Made by a program: the position numbers and the translations under genes. Under the pieces are notes generated by a model. It ran no database searches and was not told where the DNA came from. It worked only from the letters and a program-made list of their open reading frames with translations. From the NCBI RefSeq assembly GCF_035920345.1, contig NZ_CP109149.1, forward strand, positions 434,001-498,000: 64,000 bases of DNA, read 5' to 3'. Every line of letters starts with the position of its first letter. The stretch's first letter is position 1. Positions 59,714 to 64,000 of this stretch are shown piece by piece. This DNA is from Nocardia vinacea (GTDB lineage: Bacteria > Actinomycetota > Actinomycetes > Mycobacteriales > Mycobacteriaceae).

Positions 59714-60667
59714 TCAGCGGATCTCGACCACCACTTTGCCCAGGGCGCGTCCCGCACCGACGTGGGCCAGCGCGTTCGCGGTCTCGTCGAGGGGGAAACT
59801 GCGGTCGATGTGGATACCGATCCGTCCCGCGACACACGACTCCGCGAGGGGTGTGAAGTACGCAGGCCCTTCCTTCACCGCGAGGACCCCGAGCCCGCGA
59901 CCGGTCACCATTCCGGCGACCACTCCGACCGTCGTCAACCGCAGCAACGCGCGCGTGGTGCCGCCGACGCAGCGGTACCGGCCGCCACGCGCGACCGACC
60001 TGCGATAGGCGAAGACCGACCGGTGGGCAACGAGGTCGAGCACCCGGTCGTACGGTCCGGTTCGGGTGAAGTCCTCAGCTCGATAGTCGATGACCTCGTC
60101 AGCGCCGAGCGTGCGCATGAACGCCAGTTTGGCGGCGTTGTCCACCCCGGTCACATGAGCCCCGGCACTCTTGGCCAACTGGATCGCAAACGCTCCGGAC
60201 CCGCCGCCCGCTCCGTTGATCAACACCGACATACCGGCTGCGATGCCGGCCGTGCCCTGCAGTGCTATCGCCCCCGCCTGTGGCAGCGTCGACGCCTCGG
60301 CGAAGCTCAGCGACGCCGGTTTGTGAGCCAGCGCCGATTCAGGAACCACGGCATATTCCGCGAACCCACCCTTGAGCATGAGATTGTCGCCGTAGACCTC
60401 GTCACCCGGTGCGAACAGTGTGACCTCGGAGCCGACGACTTCGACCCGTCCGGCGATATCGGATCCGAGAACCGGGCGCCTAGGTGCCCGGAGCCCGCCG
60501 ATGCGTGAATACAGCGGCGTCCCCCGCAGTGTCTCCCAGTCGGAGAGGTTGATCGACGTCGCGTGTACCTGGACGAGCACCTGTTTCGGCCCTGGAGAAG
60601 GCGCTGGGACCTCCGCGATCGACAGCACCTCGGGGCCGCCGTAGCGGTCGTACACGACGGCCCTCAT
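59714..60667 (-). CDS. NADPH-dependent MDR (quinone oxidoreductase-like)
   Basis: A 317-residue zinc-free medium-chain reductase: 'MRAVVYDRYGGPEVLSIAEV', 'SINLSDWETLRGTPLY', 'VLGSDIAGRVEVVG', 'ALQGTAGIAAGMSVLINGAGGGSGAFAIQLAK' (nucleotide loop), 'GADEVIDYRAEDF' and 'GRALGKVVVEI'. It is typical of NADPH:quinone or enone reductases of mycolata. No strong ribosome-binding site precedes ATG 60667, so the start may be leaderless or at 60712. Confidence 0.85.
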   Translation of the reverse strand: MRAVVYDRYGGPEVLSIAEVPAPSPGPKQVLVQVHATSINLSDWETLRGTPLYSRIGGLRAPRRPVLGSDIAGRVEVVGSEVTLFAPGDEVYGDNLMLKGGFAEYAVVPESALAHKPASLSFAEASTLPQAGAIALQGTAGIAAGMSVLINGAGGGSGAFAIQLAKSAGAHVTGVDNAAKLAFMRTLGADEVIDYRAEDFTRTGPYDRVLDLVAHRSVFAYRRSVARGGRYRCVGGTTRALLRLTTVGVVAGMVTGRGLGVLAVKEGPAYFTPLAESCVAGRIGIHIDRSFPLDETANALAHVGAGRALGKVVVEIR

Positions 60668-61074
60668 GCGATTCCAGCACCGAGGATCGAGCGACAGCCT
60701 GACACATGACAAACTCTAGTCGGCGGGCCGCCCCGCGACCGGCGAACTGTGCGTCGGCATTCGGCGCGACTCGCCGAACCCTCTCCCGCAAACCAGCAAC
60801 GTCGTGTATTATCGCGTGACGCGCGGGTCCGACAGGCCACGCGAAATACCCCAAAGATTAACGGGCCGAGACTATCTCGACATCCACCAACACTGACATG
60901 CCGATTTCAGTGCGGACTGCGGCGCGCGTGCCAGACGGATCGTGAGGCTTCAAACAATGATCTTTCATGGAAGTGATTCACCAGACTGCCAAGTGATCGG
61001 AGAGGGCACCCTCGATTCTGCCGTGATCCGCGCCTCATCAACCGAACGGTGCGGTCCGGAATCAGGCCAGAATG
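60668..61074. other. Intergenic region with dispersed repeat
   Basis: About 400 bp upstream of the MDR gene. Apart from the dispersed repeat at 60861-60906, I see no gene or clear motif. Confidence 0.4.
60861..60906. repeat. Dispersed 47-bp repeat, copy B
   Basis: Counterpart of 48821-48867. The ends 'acgggccgaga' and 'cactgacatgccgatt' are identical; the middle differs and the hairpin is imperfect here (GCCGAGA/TCTCGAC). Confidence 0.65.
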
Positions 61075-61432
61075 ACGCATCGGTCCCGGGCACATCGATG
61101 CTGCGAGCCTTGCCACCGACCGACACTGGCTCGTATACCGTCACGTCGTATCCACGCTCGACCAGCTCGTGCGCCACGGTCAACCCGGCGACCCCTCCAC
61201 CGAACACCGCGACCGTGCGCCCCACCGACCGCGCCGCCGCGTGCGGAGCACCTGACATCACTGCTGCTGCTCCACTTGCTGCCAGTCCGCACAGCAAGTG
61301 GCGCCTACCAAACCCACTCCAAACCTGTTGGTTCACAGGAGATTCCAGATCCGCACGGCCACCACCGCAGCACAGTACTACGACGCCCAGCCCGATTATC
61401 GAGTGGTAGGCGCTGATCAGCTCTGGGATCAT
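61075..61432 (-). pseudogene. Truncated Tat-exported FAD oxidoreductase
   Basis: The frame from about ATG 61432 has a twin-arginine-like export signal ('FGRRHLLCGLAASGAAAV') and the FAD motif 'TVAVFGGGVAGLTVAHELVERGYDVTVYE' with 'GGKARSIDVPGT', as in phytoene-desaturase/hydroxysqualene-dehydroxylase-like enzymes. Similarity stops at about 61075, where the family continues for over 400 residues; the frame drifts on to 60965. It is a truncated remnant divergent from the gene at 61477. Confidence 0.65.
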
Positions 61433-61476
61433 CGGGGTCGGCGTTCGACATTGGTGCCGGTGGGAGGAAATCGCGG

Positions 61477-62208
61477 ATGACCACGGTGCGGCGGTTCTGG
61501 ATCGAATTCGACCCGCAGGAGTGCTCCGACGCCCGGTTCCGGCAGGGCGTCGGTGTGACCGGCTTCGATGTGCGGGATTGCTTGTCGATGGTTGCGGATC
61601 TGGTCCCCGACGGAATGTTGCCACCCGTGCGCCGAATTACCGTCGACATCTCGCTGGCCGAGCCACTGCCGGTGAGTCCCCGCCATCTCGGAGTCCCGGT
61701 GTGGCGCGGCGTGTGGTATCCACCCGTGAACCTCGGAACCGGGCCGACCCGCGACATCGACCGAAGAGGTGCGCCCTGCGACTACCCGACGCCTGTCACA
61801 GCATCACACCGCCGAGTGCGGGCCGGCGAGACCCTGCTCACGAAAACCACGTGGTGGGACGAAATCCCGCATATCGATGGCTTGCTGTGGCCGTTGGTGG
61901 ACATGCACCGCGCCGAGCGCGGCCGTGGAATGCGGCATTACGCCGCGGCGCTGCGCGCCGCCTGCGCCACGGATCCGACCTATGGGGGCCTGGTGCGCGA
62001 AGCCCTCGACTACATGATCGCGTGGTGCCCGACACCGGACGAATGGTTCGATCCGACCGAAACCAGGTTCGCCGATCAGCGGGAACTCGACGAGTACCTG
62101 CGAGCCTTCCGCGCCTACTTGTTCGGAACTCGCCCGGAGTCGATCTCCCCTCCCGGCGGGGTACGGCTTTCACCCGACGCGCAACCACGACTTCGCGAGG
62201 ACGCGTGA
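61477..62208 (+). CDS. Hypothetical protein, possibly two-domain
   Basis: 243 residues. The first ~90 residues ('RFWIEFDPQECSDARFRQGV', 'GVTGFDVRDCLSMVADLVPD', 'LGVPVWRGVWYPPVN') look like a small actinobacterial protein often found alone. The rest ('GETLLTKTTWWDEIPHIDGL', 'MRHYAAALRAACATDPTYGG', 'LREFRAYLFG'-like end) has a helical look and could be a second domain. 'tgggaggaaatcgcgg' gives a strong start. I do not recognise a function. Confidence 0.6.
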   Translation: MTTVRRFWIEFDPQECSDARFRQGVGVTGFDVRDCLSMVADLVPDGMLPPVRRITVDISLAEPLPVSPRHLGVPVWRGVWYPPVNLGTGPTRDIDRRGAPCDYPTPVTASHRRVRAGETLLTKTTWWDEIPHIDGLLWPLVDMHRAERGRGMRHYAAALRAACATDPTYGGLVREALDYMIAWCPTPDEWFDPTETRFADQRELDEYLRAFRAYLFGTRPESISPPGGVRLSPDAQPRLREDA

Positions 62209-62297
62209 AATCCTCTGTGGTCCAGGACGTCCCGCGATTGCCGCTGGGTGCGCGACTGAGCAGTGCGGAACGCGCCGCGGCTCGAGACATCCGGTAG
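62205..62297 (+). CDS. 30-codon frame coupled to the preceding gene
   Basis: GTG 62205 overlaps the upstream TGA and is preceded by 'gcgagga'. It encodes 'VKSSVVQDVPRLPLGARLSS' plus 'AERAAARDIR' and stops at TAG 62295. The coupling suggests a gene start that was truncated, or a very short peptide. The following ~210 bp to pncA hold nothing clear. Confidence 0.3.
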   Translation: MKSSVVQDVPRLPLGARLSSAERAAARDIR

Positions 62298-62508
62298 CCG
62301 CCTATCGCGCGGTCGACCGTTGAGATCTTGATGTCGGCAGACTTCGATCTCCCACAAGTGGATGAGCCCGGTGGCTGGGAGCGAGGAGCCTCACAAGAGA
62401 TCCCGGGCGCGGATGTCCTATGGCGCGTTCGGCGATGTGCACTGGTGATAGCCATCTACAATAAGTGCTGGCCGAAAATCGTTGCGGGACCGATCTCGTG
62501 GAGGCGTC

Positions 62509-63075
62509 ATGAGCACAGCTCTGATCATCGTCGACGTACAGAACGACTTCTGCGAGGGCGGTTCGGTGCCCGTCACGGGTGGAGCCGCGCTGGCCGAACG
62601 GATCAGCCGATATCTACACGCCAGCGATTATGCCGCGATCACCGCCACCCGCGACTACCACATCGACCCCGGTGCACACTTCTCCGACAACCCGGACTTC
62701 GTCGACTCGTGGCCGCCGCATTGCCGGATCGACACTCCTGGCGCCGAGTTCCATCCGAACTTGGACACCGCGCCGATCGACGAGGTCTTTTTCAAAGGCG
62801 CCTACGCCGCCGCCTACTCCGGATTCCAGGGCGCCACCAAGGACGGTACGGCCCTCGCGGACTGGTTGCGCACCAAGGGCATCGACACGGTCGACGTCTG
62901 CGGCATCGCCACCGACCACTGCGTTCGCGCCACGGCCCTGGATGCCCGCACCGCCGGGTTCGACACCCGAGTACTCGTGAACCTGTCCGCAGGCGTTTCC
63001 CCCGCAAGCATCGAACGGGCCCTGGGCGAACTCCAGGCCGCGGGCGTGGAAATCGTCGCAAACACCGACAGTTGA
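62509..63075 (+). CDS. pncA: Nicotinamidase/pyrazinamidase
   Basis: A 188-residue cysteine amidase that converts nicotinamide to nicotinate in NAD salvage; the mycobacterial orthologue also activates pyrazinamide. The catalytic triad is visible: D8 in 'LIIVDVQNDFCEGGS', a lysine in 'VFFKGAYAAAYSGF' and a cysteine in 'GIATDHCVRATALDA'. Metal ligands are in 'DYHIDPGAHF' (His-x-Asp type). Length and motifs match mycobacterial PncA closely. 'gtggaggcgtc' precedes the ATG. Confidence 0.93.
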   Translation: MSTALIIVDVQNDFCEGGSVPVTGGAALAERISRYLHASDYAAITATRDYHIDPGAHFSDNPDFVDSWPPHCRIDTPGAEFHPNLDTAPIDEVFFKGAYAAAYSGFQGATKDGTALADWLRTKGIDTVDVCGIATDHCVRATALDARTAGFDTRVLVNLSAGVSPASIERALGELQAAGVEIVANTDS

Positions 63076-63395
63076 CCGACCGCTCATCGGGCCATCCCAT
63101 AGTCGCCCCTGGTCTGGAGGATGGTCGTAGCGGGTGTCGAGAGGTGCGACGCTTCGGCGGCGTCCCGCCCAGGTGACGTCCGGTAATCAGCGTAAGTCGT
63201 TTTGTGTCAAGCGGTTCGGTCGGTGCCCCGTGTGTCGTCGTCCCGGCATAGCGGTAGTGGGGTTGATTCCCGGCAGCGTGTAATCGGGTTGTGTGACGAC
63301 GGGCCGGGGCTGCCCGTGATTACCGGCGAGATCACCGGGAGGTGTCTCGATGCCGCGTGGGGCTCGCCCCGACCTCTCCGCTCGACCGGCCGCTG
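63076..63395. other. Region between pncA and the transposase
   Basis: About 320 bp. It presumably contains the 3' end of the IS110-type element, but I cannot define a terminal repeat. No gene is supported. Confidence 0.4.
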
Positions 63396-64000
63396 TCAGG
63401 CGGCTGTCGAGATCGTGGATGCCTTGATCGTGCCGTGGGTGGCGATGTGCGGGTTCCAGGGTTGCCCAGTGGTGACGACTGCATGTAGCTGGCGCAGGAT
63501 CGCCGCGGCGATCACGGCCTGAGCCTGGGTGGGAGTGAGCGGGTTGGTTTCTCGGGTGGTCAGATGCTGGTAGCGGGCGGCATAGACCGGGTTGGCGCGT
63601 TGGGTGCCCCACACGCCTCGCCAGGCGGCCAGCCGCAGCCCGGGACGGCCTTGGCCGGTGAGCCGGGCGCGGCCGGTGAAGGCACCGGACTTCTTCTCCC
63701 GGGGTGCGAGACCGGCGTGTTTGACCACGGCGCGGGCGGACGGGAACCGGGCCGGGTCACCAGTTTCGGCCAGGATCGCCGCGGCACCGACAGCGGACAG
63801 TCCGGTGATGGAGGTGACCAGCTCGGTGAGCTGGAGTTCATCGAGGATGCTGGTCATGCGGGTCTCGGTGTCGGCCAAGCGCCGCTTGCTCTCTCCCAGT
63901 CCTCCAGCAGCAGGTGCACCCGTTCCAGCGCGCCGCGCCGGTGCGCGAACACTCCGGCCGGATCATCCAGTGCCGCATAGAGTTTCCCGGTAATCCGAAA
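63396..64000 (-). pseudogene. IS110-family transposase, frameshifted and cut by the window edge
   Basis: The C-terminal part from about 63878 reads 'LVTSITGLSAVGAAAILAET', 'FPSARAVVKHAGLAPREKKS', 'GRPGLRLAAWRGVWGTQRAN' and 'YAARYQHLTTRETNPLTPTQ', the IS110/IS116 C-terminal domain. Upstream, residues 'KLYAALDDPAGVFAHRRGAL' and 'ERVHLLLEDWERA' continue the protein in another frame; a two-base slip near 63890 ('gagagagcaag' on the minus strand) separates them. The N-terminal DEDD-type domain lies outside the window. Confidence 0.8.

Overview
The window reads as chromosome of a high-GC, mycolic-acid actinomycete, most likely Nocardia or a close relative. The evidence is a PknK-type kinase/regulator, an MMPL transporter, a cutinase, a PHA synthase, PncA, two SDRs of the mycofactocin-coupled type, many GTG/TTG and leaderless starts, and GC-rich third codon positions. 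It looks like an accessory region: catabolic cassettes with local regulators, separated by broken genes. I see no tRNA, rRNA or CRISPR array.

Layout. 0-9.6 kb: an HxlR regulator and an operon of alpha/beta-hydrolase, prpE, two mycofactocin-type SDRs and acuI, which together could turn acrylate or propionate into propionyl-CoA. The block is bracketed by a near-perfect 36-bp direct repeat and followed by a haloacetate-dehalogenase-type hydrolase and a TetR-controlled hydrolase. 9.8-14.4 kb: a CsoR-family repressor with a CstR-like two-cysteine pattern, an MMPL transporter, a CoA-disulfide-reductase/rhodanese fusion and a small Cys-rich protein, tied together by three copies of one palindromic operator. 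14.2-25.1 kb: secreted hydrolase and truncated GH3, a TetR gene divergent from a lipocalin-like/phosphotransferase pair, an XRE regulator, a secreted GH1 enzyme, an LVIVD/DUF305 pair, and a three-gene operon encoding a 52-aa protein, a DUF3467 protein and an alanine-core coiled coil. 25.6-31.5 kb: aldehyde dehydrogenase, aldo/keto reductase, XRE regulator, SDR, and broken MFS, flavodoxin and aldo/keto reductase genes. 31.7-37.4 kb: phaC-phaZ with a truncated third gene, a PucR-type regulator, and truncated DUF3556 and AMP-ligase genes abutting at a scar. 38-49 kb: cutinase, PknK-like protein with a coupled leader ORF, aldehyde dehydrogenase, lipase remnant, SMI1/KNR4 protein. 49-55 kb: HxlR/epoxide hydrolase pair, a LysR-esterase fusion, a degenerate hydrolase, an FAD monooxygenase and another hydrolase. 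55-64 kb: DUF6461 protein, lipoprotein, small membrane protein, a decayed group II intron, an MDR oxidoreductase, a truncated FAD enzyme, pncA, and an IS110-type transposase running off the end.

The genes form small units of one local regulator plus one to six enzymes acting on esters, epoxides, haloacids, aldehydes and acyl-CoAs. About a dozen truncated or frameshifted genes mark repeated insertion, deletion and recombination between these units.
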